Assembly: GCA_028281445.1 (NCBI GenBank)
Contig: JANQJW010000108.1
Location: 1 to 45,945 of the forward strand
From: Planctomycetota bacterium
GTDB lineage: Bacteria; Planctomycetota; PLA2; JAEUHO01
Reading direction: 5' to 3'
Length of the DNA stretch: 45,945 bases
Positions within the stretch are counted from its first letter, which is position 1, and each line of letters starts with the position of its first letter. The translations under genes were made by a program, and so were the position numbers. Of this stretch, positions 1-11,349 are shown one piece after another. Below the pieces are notes generated by a model. That model saw only the letters and a list, made by a program, of their open reading frames with translations, made no database searches and was not told the origin of the DNA.

Positions 1-445
1 TGTCGATGGTCGTGACCTTGAGGCCGTAGCCATCCTGCTCGCGACTGGGGATGGACCACGTGACGTTCGCGCCGGCCAGCTTGAAGAAGCGCACCAGCAG
101 CGCCGTGCCCGTCATGCCGTCGACGTCGTAGTCCCCGCAGACGACGATGCGCTCGCCGTCCGTGACAGCCCGCGCCAAACGTTCGGCAGCCGTACCGAGA
201 TTGGGCAGATCCTCGGGAGGGGAGAGATCAGCCAGTCGGGGGCGTAGGAAGCGCTTGGCGCGGGACTCGGTTCGGATGCCGCGCAGCCAGAGGAGGTGGG
301 CGACGAGGGGGGGCACGAACAGCCGCCGGGCGAGGGCGTCGATCTCGTCCTCGGCGGCTTCGGGATCCCTCAGGCGCCAGTGCTTGGGCGCGACGTGGGC
401 ATCGGCAGCCGGTTTGGAAGGACTGAGGTCGTCGGGAATGCGCAA
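1..445 (-). CDS. recJ: Single-stranded-DNA exonuclease RecJ, N-terminal part (gene runs off the window)
   Basis: Read on the minus strand, this frame stays open to the window edge and encodes the RecJ N-terminus. About 115 residues in is the DHH-phosphoesterase motif I region, CGDYDVDGMTGTALL, which holds the metal-binding aspartates of RecJ. It is preceded by the typical stretch about ripened fragments 'LARRL...RFLRPRLADLSPPEDLP'. RecJ degrades single-stranded DNA 5' to 3' in recombination and mismatch repair. The likely start is TTG at 445 (MRIPDDLSPSKP); no ATG or GTG fits in frame, so the start is uncertain. The gene is divergent from selB, with about 100 bases between the two starts. Only about 148 residues are visible, so nothing can be said about the catalytic core beyond motif I. 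Confidence 0.85.
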   Translation of the reverse strand, partial: MRIPDDLSPSKPAADAHVAPKHWRLRDPEAAEDEIDALARRLFVPPLVAHLLWLRGIRTESRAKRFLRPRLADLSPPEDLPNLGTAAERLARAVTDGERIVVCGDYDVDGMTGTALLVRFFKLAGANVTWSIPSREQDGYGLKVTTID

Positions 446-543
446 AGGACCCTCACATGCACCCCGGCCCTCCCCGCGTGCCTCGTGCGTCGGCAGGTAG
501 GATGCGCGCCCAAACCGTAAGGCTCCCCTCCGACTCCCCGCCG

Positions 544-2472
<1,929 letters not shown>

Positions 2473-2475
<3 letters not shown>

Positions 2476-2649
2476 GGGCGACCCTTGTGGTCGCCCCATC
2501 GGTGATTCCGCAGCGTGGAGTCGCCCTGTTCGGGCGGGCCTTGTGCCCGCCCGCGCCACGGAGTTGCGGGGCAGCCACAGGGGCTGCCCGAACAGGGACC
2601 GATGTGATTCGCCGGACGCGTCGCGGGGCGACCACAAGGGTCGCCCCTA
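2473..2649. repeat. Composite four-hairpin repeat, copy A
   Basis: A 177-base palindromic element begins TAG (the selB stop) and ends CTA. It holds four hairpins with 8-bp stems and 5-base loops. H1 at 2476-2496 has arms GGGCGACC/GGTCGCCC and loop CTTGT. H2 at 2532-2552 has arms GGGCGGGC/GCCCGCCC and loop CTTGT. H3 at 2569-2589 has arms GGGCAGCC/GGCTGCCC and loop ACAGG. H4 at 2626-2646 has arms GGGCGACC/GGTCGCCC and loop ACAAG. H2 and H3 sit inside a larger inverted repeat, CCCTGTTCGGG...CCCGAACAGGG. A second full copy lies at 29082-29262 and a two-hairpin relative at 33791-33870. There is no coding capacity, so this is either a mobilised miniature element or a structured intergenic element. 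Confidence 0.85.
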
Positions 2650-2698
2650 CCTAAACAGTGGTTCTTCCGCATGTAGAGCCCAGCAGTACGATGAGCAG

Positions 2699-4174
2699 AT
2701 GCAGCCGTATCGCGTCGTGGGAGCCCTTCTGCTCCTCTTGATCGCCGTGCCCGCCTTTGCGGACGAACCGCCCAAGCTCGAGGACCCGCGCCCGGCCGAC
2801 CCGGGCAAGGTCGATCCCGCCGTCGTCCGGGGCCAGGACGTCGTCGTCCAGAACAACGGCAAGGTCTGGGAGGGGCGCATCGTCTCCGAGGACCGCGAGT
2901 GGGTGGAGATCGAGCAGGGTTCCGACCAGGGTGGCTTGATGCGCATCAAGCTGCGCCGCGAGGACATCAAGAGCATCAGGCGTGGTGAGGGTGGGCCGGC
3001 ACCGCGCGGCGGCTCGCGCCCGATCCGCGACGAGTGGTTCCTGCTGCGTTCCGACGGCCGCATCGTCGGCACACGCCGCCTCGAGCTCTGGAGCGTGCGC
3101 ACGAAGGGCAAGCCCGGCTACCGGCTGGAGGAGCACCGCGAGTTCTTCGCGCAGGGGCCGCGCCTGCCCGCGACGCGCACGCACTACATCGAGGTCTGCG
3201 ACCTCAAGTTCCAACCGCTGCTGCTCAGCTTCCGCGAGATCGGCGATGCCTCCTCCGATGTCGACGGCCCGCGGCGCTTCGAGCGCAACGTCTCCGGCCG
3301 CGTGCGAGGCGGCATGTGGCACGCCGCCGTTTCTGCGAGCGGCACGTCGCGCACGCGTCAGGTACCCGTCGCCACCGGCACCCGCGGGCGCTTGGGTCTA
3401 CGCGAGCACCTGCTGCGCTTGCCCCGCGAGGTCCGTCTGCGCGATTGCAAGATCATCGATGCCGACGTGGAGGGATTGGTCGACGTGCGCGCCGGCTTCG
3501 CCTCGGTCGAGTCCGGCAAGCGCGGTCACGAGTTCCACTGGGAGGAAGGCGAGCGCCGCCTGATCTCGTGGTTCCACCAGGACCAGCAGTCGATCCAGGA
3601 AGAGATCGCCGAAGGTGTGGACGCGGTGCCCGTCAGTCGCGAGCAGGCCGAAGCGGCGCTCGGCGGCGGCGAAGGCGACGTGCCCGAGGATCCGACCGAG
3701 CGCGTCATCAAGCTGCCCGAGGCGGGCATCGGCTTCACGCTGCCGGACCGCCTCTGGAAGTGGAAGCCCTACCTCGCGCGCCCGGACAACACCGGTTGGC
3801 GGGTTCTCGGGCTCTTGTCAACGCGCGTCACCCTGGCCGACATCCGCATCGAGTGGCACCCGAAGGCGCCGGGCAGCGAGTCGGATCCCGAGCGCGTCAA
3901 GGACTGGCTCGTCCAGCGCCTGCGGGGTGCGGCACCGGATCTGAAGACATTGGGTGCCCGCACGGCAGTCCCGGGGCTCGCGAGTCCGGGATCGACCGGC
4001 GGCTGGCGGATGGACTTCGTCGGCACGCTGAAGGGCGAATCCGTGCGCACCATCGCCGTCGTGGTGGACCGTCCACTGGGGCGCGTGGTACTCCTGCTGG
4101 CGTGCCCGACGACCGCGTGGGAGCAGGGTCGTCCGGCCTTGGACCGATTCGTCGGTTCCCTCCAGCTGCTCTAG
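2699..4174 (+). CDS. Secreted protein of unknown function
   Basis: The 491-residue product begins with a clear Sec signal peptide (MQPYRVVGALLLLLIAVPAFA, cleavage after residue 21 or so, before DEPPKLEDPRP). A short segment near residues 42-95 (VVVQNNGKVWEGRIVSEDREWVEIEQ) resembles small beta-barrel segments of planctomycete secreted proteins. The rest is not recognised. A C-terminal block (about residues 345-490) could be a PsbP-like or lipid-binding beta fold, but this is a guess. ATG 2699 was chosen because it creates the signal peptide and has TACGAT six bases upstream, which suggests a leaderless mRNA; an in-frame extension to 2543 runs through the repeat. The kinase gene follows 17 bases after the stop, so the two are probably co-transcribed. 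Confidence 0.75.
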   Translation: MQPYRVVGALLLLLIAVPAFADEPPKLEDPRPADPGKVDPAVVRGQDVVVQNNGKVWEGRIVSEDREWVEIEQGSDQGGLMRIKLRREDIKSIRRGEGGPAPRGGSRPIRDEWFLLRSDGRIVGTRRLELWSVRTKGKPGYRLEEHREFFAQGPRLPATRTHYIEVCDLKFQPLLLSFREIGDASSDVDGPRRFERNVSGRVRGGMWHAAVSASGTSRTRQVPVATGTRGRLGLREHLLRLPREVRLRDCKIIDADVEGLVDVRAGFASVESGKRGHEFHWEEGERRLISWFHQDQQSIQEEIAEGVDAVPVSREQAEAALGGGEGDVPEDPTERVIKLPEAGIGFTLPDRLWKWKPYLARPDNTGWRVLGLLSTRVTLADIRIEWHPKAPGSESDPERVKDWLVQRLRGAAPDLKTLGARTAVPGLASPGSTGGWRMDFVGTLKGESVRTIAVVVDRPLGRVVLLLACPTTAWEQGRPALDRFVGSLQLL

Positions 4175-4191
4175 CGTTCGAATTCGAGAAT

Positions 4192-5433
<1,242 letters not shown>

Positions 5434-5454
5434 TTCCCTGCGACAATCGGGCAC

Positions 5455-6414
5455 ATGGCGCGCGAGCCTCACAACGGCGACCCCTGGTATGCGGAGGGCT
5501 TGCGCTTCCGCTGCACCGCGTGCGGCCAATGCTGTACCGGCGAGCCGGGCCATGTCTGGGTTACGCCCGAGGAGATCAAGCGCATTGCCAAGGCGCGCGG
5601 GCTCTCAAAGCACGTCTTCCGCCAGCGCTATGTCGTGCGAGTGGGCAAACGCTTCTCGCTCAAGGAGCTCGACAACGGCGACTGCTGCATGCTCAAGGAC
5701 GGCAAGTGCACCGTCTACGCCGCCAAGCCGCAGCGCTGTACGACGTTCCCGTTCTGGGAGCCCGTGCTGGAGTCGCGCGGCGAGTGGGAAGAGGCGGCCG
5801 AGCGCTGTGAGGGGATCGGGCAGGGCGACCTCTACACGCAGGAGGAGATCGAGCGCATCCGTGACGGCGACGCCGCGCTGTTGCTGAAGAAGCACGAGCA
5901 GCCGCCGGAGACTCCGGTCTACAGCCGCCACAATCCCGACCTGCCCGACCCGCCCGACGATCCCGACTGGGCCGGCGCGTTCGAGGCGCTCGAAGCGCTG
6001 TACGCAACGCTCGACGAAGAGCTGCCGCGTTGGGAGTTCACGTGCTCGGCGAGCGGGAACTGCTGCGACTTCGACAGCTACGGCCACCGGCTCTACGTCA
6101 CGGCCCTGGAAGCGGAGTACTTCTTCCGCAACGCGCCGCCTGAGCGTGCCAACGACGATCCGCGCCAGTGCCCGGCATGGGGGGAAGACCGGCTGTGCCA
6201 GGCACGCGACGCGCGCATGCTCGGCTGCCGGACCTACTACTGCCCGCCGTATCCGTGCGGCGTGCCCGAGGATCTCCACGAGCGCTATGGCGAGCGCGTG
6301 AAGTCGCTGCACGAGCGCTTCCGCATCCCGTACGCCTACAAGGACATCGTGGCCTGGGCCGCCGAGCGCAAGCCCGCGCAGGCGGCATCCCCGGAGGCCT
6401 CGGAGGGGCCGTAG
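5455..6414 (+). CDS. Two-domain YkgJ-type CxxCxxCC cluster-binding protein
   Basis: The 319-residue protein carries two copies of the cysteine-cluster fold of the YkgJ/UPF0153 family. The first (about residues 15-125) has FRCTACGQCC, then CCMLKDGKCTVYAAKPQRCTTFPFWEP. The second (about 190-300) has FTCSASGNCC, then CPAWGEDRLCQARDARMLGCRTYYCPP. Most family members have a single copy and are thought to bind a metal or Fe-S cluster; the function is unknown. The domains differ in sequence, so this is an old duplication or fusion. The gene starts 21 bases after the kinase stop. GACAAT, a near -10 sequence, lies seven bases before ATG 5455, and no Shine-Dalgarno sequence is seen. Confidence 0.8.
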   Translation: MAREPHNGDPWYAEGLRFRCTACGQCCTGEPGHVWVTPEEIKRIAKARGLSKHVFRQRYVVRVGKRFSLKELDNGDCCMLKDGKCTVYAAKPQRCTTFPFWEPVLESRGEWEEAAERCEGIGQGDLYTQEEIERIRDGDAALLLKKHEQPPETPVYSRHNPDLPDPPDDPDWAGAFEALEALYATLDEELPRWEFTCSASGNCCDFDSYGHRLYVTALEAEYFFRNAPPERANDDPRQCPAWGEDRLCQARDARMLGCRTYYCPPYPCGVPEDLHERYGERVKSLHERFRIPYAYKDIVAWAAERKPAQAASPEASEGP

Positions 6415-6483
6415 ACTGGGGAAGTACGGGCGGTGAACCGACGGCCGCCGGGTGTGTCTAACCGAGGGAAGGAGACCCGGCCC

Positions 6484-8775
6484 ATGTTGCGATCCCTGAC
6501 TGTCCTCTTCGTCTGCCTGGCGGTCTTCGCCATCTGCCCCGCCCCCGAAGCGCATGCCAACGGCATCCTCGTGACGACCGAGCCCGGCACGCCCGACATC
6601 GGGCTGCGCCACGACCCGCGCCGAACGCCTCACATCTCGCTGCCGCCGCACCGGCGCCCGCCCGTCGTGCGGCTCCAGGGGCACACCGTCAAGGCCCAGA
6701 TCAACGACCGGATCGCGTCGGTGACCGTGGAGCAGGTCTTCCGCAACCACAGCAGTCGTCAGCTCGAAGGTACGTACCTGTTCCCGTTGCCCGAGGGCGC
6801 CGTCGTCAGCAAGTTCGCGATGACGATGTTCGGCAAGATGGTCCAGGGCGAGATCATCGAACGCAACGAAGCGCGCCGCATCTACCAGAGCATCGTGAGC
6901 CGCCGCCGGGATCCCGGCCTGCTCGAGTACATGGGTCGCGGACTCTTCCGCGCGAAGGTGTTCCCGATCGAGCCGCGTAAGGACCTGACGATCCGCCTCA
7001 CCTACCAGCAGGTGCTGCCCGAGGACGCCGGCACGCTGGAGTTCCGCTACCCGCTCGCTACCGATCGCCTCAACATCACGCCGGTCAAGAGCGTCGTGCT
7101 CGACGTCAAGGTGAACAGCAGCGTCGACATCAAGGCGATCTACAGCCCCTCGCACCGTGTCGAGGTGAAGCGCGAGGGCGAGCGCCGCGCGCGCGTCTCC
7201 TACGAGCGCAGCGCCCGCCGCCAGGACAAGGACTTGCTGCTCTACGTCGGTCGTAGCGCCGATGCGGTGGGCTTTTCCCTGCTCGGCCACAAGGAAGCGG
7301 GCCGCGACGGCACGTTCATGGCCGTCTTTGCCCCGCGCACCGAGGCGCGTCACCGCGTGCCCAAGGACGTCGTCTACGTCGTCGACAAGAGCGGCTCGAT
7401 GGCCGGCCCGAAGATGGAACAGGCGAAGAAGGCGATCCAGTACGGCGTACGCATGCTGCGCGACGGCGACCGGTTCAACGTGCTCGCCTTCTCCACGAAC
7501 CTCTATCCCTTCCGCGACGGCCTCGTCTCGGCTTCCGGCGAGATGAAGGAAGCGGCGGTCAAGTACATCGACGGGCTCGAGCCCACCGGCGGCACGAACA
7601 TCGACGGTGCGCTCCAGGACGCGCTGAAGATGCGCTCCGGCGATCGGCTCTTCATGGTCGTTTTCATCACCGACGGCAAGCCGACGGTGCAGGAGCGCGA
7701 TCCCGAGCGCATCGTCAAGAACGTCAAGGGCGCCATGCGGGCGGCCAACAGCGCCAACACGCGCATCTTCACGTTCGGCGTCGGCTACGACCTCGACGTC
7801 AAGCTGCTCGACCGCGTCGCCGAGGCGACGCGCGGCTCGCGCGACTACGTCACGCCCGGCGAGGACCTGGAGGTCGTGACGGGCCGCTTCTTCCGCAAGG
7901 TCGACCAGCCCGTGCTGACCAACATCAAGCTCGAGCTGGGCGACGGCGTCTACGACGTCTACCCGTCCAAGCTGCCCGACCTGTTCGCGGGCGGCCAGAT
8001 CACGGTGTTCGGCCGCTACAAGCAGTCGGGCAAGCGCACGATCCTGCTCCGCGGCAAGCTCGGCGACAAGGAGGTCGTGCACGAGCACAACGCCGCGTTC
8101 AGCGACAAGGACAACGCGGCGTATCTCCCGCGTCTCTGGGCAAGCCGCAAGATCGGCTTCATGCTCGACGAGATCCGGCTGCACGGCGAGAACAAGGAGC
8201 TCGTCGATGAGATCGTACGTCTTGCCACCAAGCACGCGATTGTGACGCCCTACACCGCGGGGCTCGTCGTCGAGGAGAGCGAGCTGGACGGATTGCCCGC
8301 CCTGCGCTCCGCGCGGATGCGCTTCGAGCGCGAGACCGGCGGCAAGCGCCGGCTCGGCGGTCTCCTGCCCGCCGACCTGCCCGTCCCCGGCGCAGGCGCG
8401 CTGCCGACGCCGCGGACGCCCGCGCCCGAGCCGGCTGCCAAGAAGACCGCCGACTCCGAGGAGATCCGTCGGCTCAAGGAGGCGGCGTCAGGCGAGGAGG
8501 ACGCCGGAGACGCCCGCAGCAGCGGGCGGTACTACGACGAGGTGCGACGCGCCTTGAAGCATGTCGAAGGCAAGGTCTTCGTGCGCGATGCCAAGGGCCG
8601 CTGGATCGACAAGGCCTGGACGAAGGGCAAGCCGACCGTGAAGGTCGTGGCGTTCTCCGAGACGTACTTCGAGCTCATGCAGAGCAGCGACAAGATCGCG
8701 AAGTACCTCGCGCTCGGTGACAGGGTCACGTTCGTCCACGCAGGAACGGCCTACGAGGTCGTGCCCGCGCCGTAA
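6484..8775 (+). CDS. VIT and von Willebrand factor A domain protein, first tandem copy
   Basis: This 763-residue exported protein has the signal peptide MLRSLTVLFVCLAVFAICPAPEAHA. A VIT (inter-alpha-trypsin) domain covers about residues 58-190 and a VWA domain about 297-470. The metal-dependent adhesion site is intact: DKSGS starts at Asp301, with TGGTNIDGAL and FITDGKPT supplying the other ligands. A low-complexity Pro/Ala linker follows, then a conserved C-terminal domain (about 680-763; FVRDAKGRWIDKAW...YLALGDRVTFV). Such proteins are thought to bind protein partners outside the cytoplasm. GGAAGGAG upstream supports ATG 6484. The next gene is a close paralogue sharing long identical blocks in the VIT region. 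Confidence 0.9.
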   Translation: MLRSLTVLFVCLAVFAICPAPEAHANGILVTTEPGTPDIGLRHDPRRTPHISLPPHRRPPVVRLQGHTVKAQINDRIASVTVEQVFRNHSSRQLEGTYLFPLPEGAVVSKFAMTMFGKMVQGEIIERNEARRIYQSIVSRRRDPGLLEYMGRGLFRAKVFPIEPRKDLTIRLTYQQVLPEDAGTLEFRYPLATDRLNITPVKSVVLDVKVNSSVDIKAIYSPSHRVEVKREGERRARVSYERSARRQDKDLLLYVGRSADAVGFSLLGHKEAGRDGTFMAVFAPRTEARHRVPKDVVYVVDKSGSMAGPKMEQAKKAIQYGVRMLRDGDRFNVLAFSTNLYPFRDGLVSASGEMKEAAVKYIDGLEPTGGTNIDGALQDALKMRSGDRLFMVVFITDGKPTVQERDPERIVKNVKGAMRAANSANTRIFTFGVGYDLDVKLLDRVAEATRGSRDYVTPGEDLEVVTGRFFRKVDQPVLTNIKLELGDGVYDVYPSKLPDLFAGGQITVFGRYKQSGKRTILLRGKLGDKEVVHEHNAAFSDKDNAAYLPRLWASRKIGFMLDEIRLHGENKELVDEIVRLATKHAIVTPYTAGLVVEESELDGLPALRSARMRFERETGGKRRLGGLLPADLPVPGAGALPTPRTPAPEPAAKKTADSEEIRRLKEAASGEEDAGDARSSGRYYDEVRRALKHVEGKVFVRDAKGRWIDKAWTKGKPTVKVVAFSETYFELMQSSDKIAKYLALGDRVTFVHAGTAYEVVPAP

Positions 8776-8876
8776 CGCACCGGTCGCCCGCGGGCGACGA
8801 GAGTCCGGATTCGCAGGACGGACCGGGAACCGCCGCCGCGTTGCCGTGTCTACATGAGGGCACCCGGGAGGTCCTC

Positions 8877-11231
8877 ATGCGCATCCTTCTCTCCGTCATC
8901 GTCGCGCTCGGCGCCCTATTCGTCGTGGCCCCGCCCGCGCAGGCCAACGGCATCATGGTCACCGGTGACGCCACGATGCCGCCGCCGCCCACGCTGCGCC
9001 GGCCGCCGCCGGTCCGGCTCAAGGACCACAAGGTCACGGCCGTGGTTCGCGACGCGATCGCGGAGGTGACGGTCGAGCAGACGTTCTCCAACGAGTCCGG
9101 CGTGCAGCTCGAGGGGACGTACCTGTTCCCGCTGCCCGAGGGCGCCGTCGTCAGCAAGTTCGCGATGACGATGTTCGGCAAGATGGTCCAGGGCGAGATC
9201 ATCGAGGCCAATAAGGCGCGCGGCATCTACCAGAGCATCGTGCGCCGACGCCGCGACCCCGGCCTGCTCGAGTACATGGGCCGCGGCCTGTTCCGTGCGC
9301 GCGTATTCCCGATCGAGCCTCGAAAAGACCTGACGATCCGGCTCACGTTCCAGCAGGTGCTCGCAGACGATGCAGGCACACTCGAGCTGCGTTACCCCTT
9401 AGCCACCGACCGCATGAACGGATCGCCGGTCGCGAAGGTGTTCATCGACGTCAAGGTCGAGAGCACGGTGGATCTGAAGGCGATCTACAGCCCGACGCAC
9501 ACCGTCGAGGTCAATCGCGAAGGCGAGCGCAAGGCTCGCGTCACCTACGAGCGCTCGGGACTGCGGCAGAAGAAGGACTTCCTGCTGTACGTCGGACGCA
9601 GTCCCGACGCGGTCGGCTTCTCGTTCCTGAGCCAAAAGGCACCGGCGCAGGACGGCACGTTCATGGCGGTGCTCGCGCCGCGATTCGACTTCGTCGATGC
9701 CGAGCAGCTGCCGCGTGACGTGGTCTTCGTGCTCGACACCAGCGGATCCATGGCCGGTCCGAAGATCGAACAGGCGCGCGCCGCCCTCACATACGGCGTG
9801 CGCACGCTCAAGGCCGGCGACCGGTTCAACATCATCGGCTTCGCCACCGGTCTCAACCCGTTCCGCGACGGCCTCGTGGACGCCACTGCGGAGCTCAAGG
9901 AAGCCGCGGCCCGCTGGATCACGGGCCTCAAGGCGACCGGCGGTACGAACATCGAAGGGGCGCTGACCCAGGCCCTGCAACAGGAGAGCAAGGACCGCCT
10001 GTTCATGGTCGTCTTCATCACGGACGGCCGGCCGACGGTGGGATCGCGCGACGCCAAGGTGATCGTGGACGGCGTCGCCAAGGCCAACACGTCCAACGCG
10101 CGCGTGTTCACCTTCGGCGTCGGCTACGACCTGGATGTGAAGTTGCTGGACACCATTGCCGAGTCCACTCGCGGTGCGCGCGACTACGTCACACCGGGCG
10201 AAGACATCGAGATCGTGACCGGCCGCTTCTTCCGCAAGGTCAGCGAGCCCGTCATGAGCGATGTCACGGTCGAGTTCGGGGAAGGCGTCTACGACGTGTA
10301 CCCGCAGAAGCTCCCGGACCTCTTCGCGGGTGGCCAGGTTGTCGTCTTCGGCCGCTACCGCGAGCCGGGCGATCGCGTCATCCGTCTCAAGGGCCGGATG
10401 TTCAACAAGGAACAGGTCCAGGAGTACGAGGCAACGTTCCGCACCGACGGTGGGGCCGACTTCCTGCCGCGGCTCTGGGCGCATCGCAAGGTGGCCTTCC
10501 TGCTCGACGAGATCCGGTTGCGCGGACACAACCAGGAGCTGGTCGACGAGGTCGTGAAGCTCGCGACGCGGCACGCGATCGTGACGCCGTACACGGCCGG
10601 CCTCGTGGTTGAAGAGAGCGAGCTGGCTACGCGCCAGGACTTCCTGCGCCGCGCGCCGCGTCGCCGCATCGGTGTCGGCGGCGGCACCGGCGGTTCCTTC
10701 CGCGGTCCCAGCAGCGGAATCCCGCCTCACCTGCGCGAGCCGAGCGACCCCACACCGCCGCCTCCTGCCTTGCCCGCCGGATCCGTGCCGCTGCCCACAC
10801 CCACGACACCAGCCATGCCGCCGCCGGTGGATCCCACGCCGCCGCCGATGACGACGCCGGCACCCTCTGCTCCGGCAAGGCCCCAGCCGGGACCGCCCGC
10901 GCCCGAGCCCAAGCCGGAAGCCGACGCGTCCAAGGACCTCAGCAAGCGCAAGAAGGGCATCGGCGGCAAGGCCGACGAATCGGACTACGGCGACCTGCGC
11001 GCCAGGATCGAGACTGTCGCCGGCAAGACGTTCCTGCAGCGCCGGGACGGTCGCTGGATCGACACCGCGTGGGACGGCAAGAAGGAGACGACCAAGGTCG
11101 AGTCGATGTCGGACGCCTACTTCGAACTCCTTGCCAAGGACAAGAAGGTCGCCAAGTACCTGGCGCTGGGCGAGCGCGTCGTGTTCGTCCTGGGCGACTC
11201 CGTCTACGAGATCGTCCCTGCCACCAAGTAG
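8877..11231 (+). CDS. VIT and von Willebrand factor A domain protein, second tandem copy
   Basis: The 784-residue paralogue of the preceding gene has a signal peptide (MRILLSVIVALGALFVVAPPAQA), a VIT domain, and a VWA domain with an intact MIDAS (DTSGS starting at Asp287, TGGTNIEGAL, FITDGRPT). A proline-rich linker follows (about residues 600-690, with many PPP and PAP runs), then the same C-terminal domain (FLQRRDGRWIDTAW...YLALGERVVFVLGDSVYEIVP). The two copies are nearly identical across the VIT core and diverge in the linkers, as expected after tandem duplication. GGGAGG lies six bases before ATG 8877, which was preferred to a TTG at 8841. The roughly 100-base gap between the copies holds no obvious terminator, so they may form one transcript. 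Confidence 0.9.
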   Translation: MRILLSVIVALGALFVVAPPAQANGIMVTGDATMPPPPTLRRPPPVRLKDHKVTAVVRDAIAEVTVEQTFSNESGVQLEGTYLFPLPEGAVVSKFAMTMFGKMVQGEIIEANKARGIYQSIVRRRRDPGLLEYMGRGLFRARVFPIEPRKDLTIRLTFQQVLADDAGTLELRYPLATDRMNGSPVAKVFIDVKVESTVDLKAIYSPTHTVEVNREGERKARVTYERSGLRQKKDFLLYVGRSPDAVGFSFLSQKAPAQDGTFMAVLAPRFDFVDAEQLPRDVVFVLDTSGSMAGPKIEQARAALTYGVRTLKAGDRFNIIGFATGLNPFRDGLVDATAELKEAAARWITGLKATGGTNIEGALTQALQQESKDRLFMVVFITDGRPTVGSRDAKVIVDGVAKANTSNARVFTFGVGYDLDVKLLDTIAESTRGARDYVTPGEDIEIVTGRFFRKVSEPVMSDVTVEFGEGVYDVYPQKLPDLFAGGQVVVFGRYREPGDRVIRLKGRMFNKEQVQEYEATFRTDGGADFLPRLWAHRKVAFLLDEIRLRGHNQELVDEVVKLATRHAIVTPYTAGLVVEESELATRQDFLRRAPRRRIGVGGGTGGSFRGPSSGIPPHLREPSDPTPPPPALPAGSVPLPTPTTPAMPPPVDPTPPPMTTPAPSAPARPQPGPPAPEPKPEADASKDLSKRKKGIGGKADESDYGDLRARIETVAGKTFLQRRDGRWIDTAWDGKKETTKVESMSDAYFELLAKDKKVAKYLALGERVVFVLGDSVYEIVPATK

Positions 11232-11281
11232 CCGGGGGCCATCGGCGAACTCGAAATGCTTGCGCCGCTCCTTGGGCGATG

Positions 11282-11320
11282 TAGGGGCGATCCTGAGCGC
11301 GCAGCGCGAATGGTCGGCCC
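11282..11320. repeat. Short inverted repeat with TAGGGGCGA border, copy D
   Basis: TAG is followed by GGGCGATC (11285-11292), a 19-base insert (11293-11311) and GGTCGGCCC (11312-11320). The insert is itself partly self-complementary (GCGC either side of GCA). The outer arm matches that of the four-hairpin repeats, but the long insert replaces the CTTGT loop. Its twin is at 18190-18228. It lies between the second VIT/VWA gene and the pseudokinase gene. Confidence 0.65.
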
Positions 11321-11349
11321 GCGAATCACGACGCGCTAGGCTGCCTGCA

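Noticed and set aside
2476..2672. Short proteins read from the hairpin repeats in both directions
   Set aside because: The same repeat can be read in several frames in different copies, so these are translated repeats rather than genes.
5605..8235. An 876-residue minus-strand frame opposite the YkgJ-type and VIT/VWA genes
   Set aside because: It spans two unrelated plus-strand genes and shows no domain, start signal or ribosome binding site.
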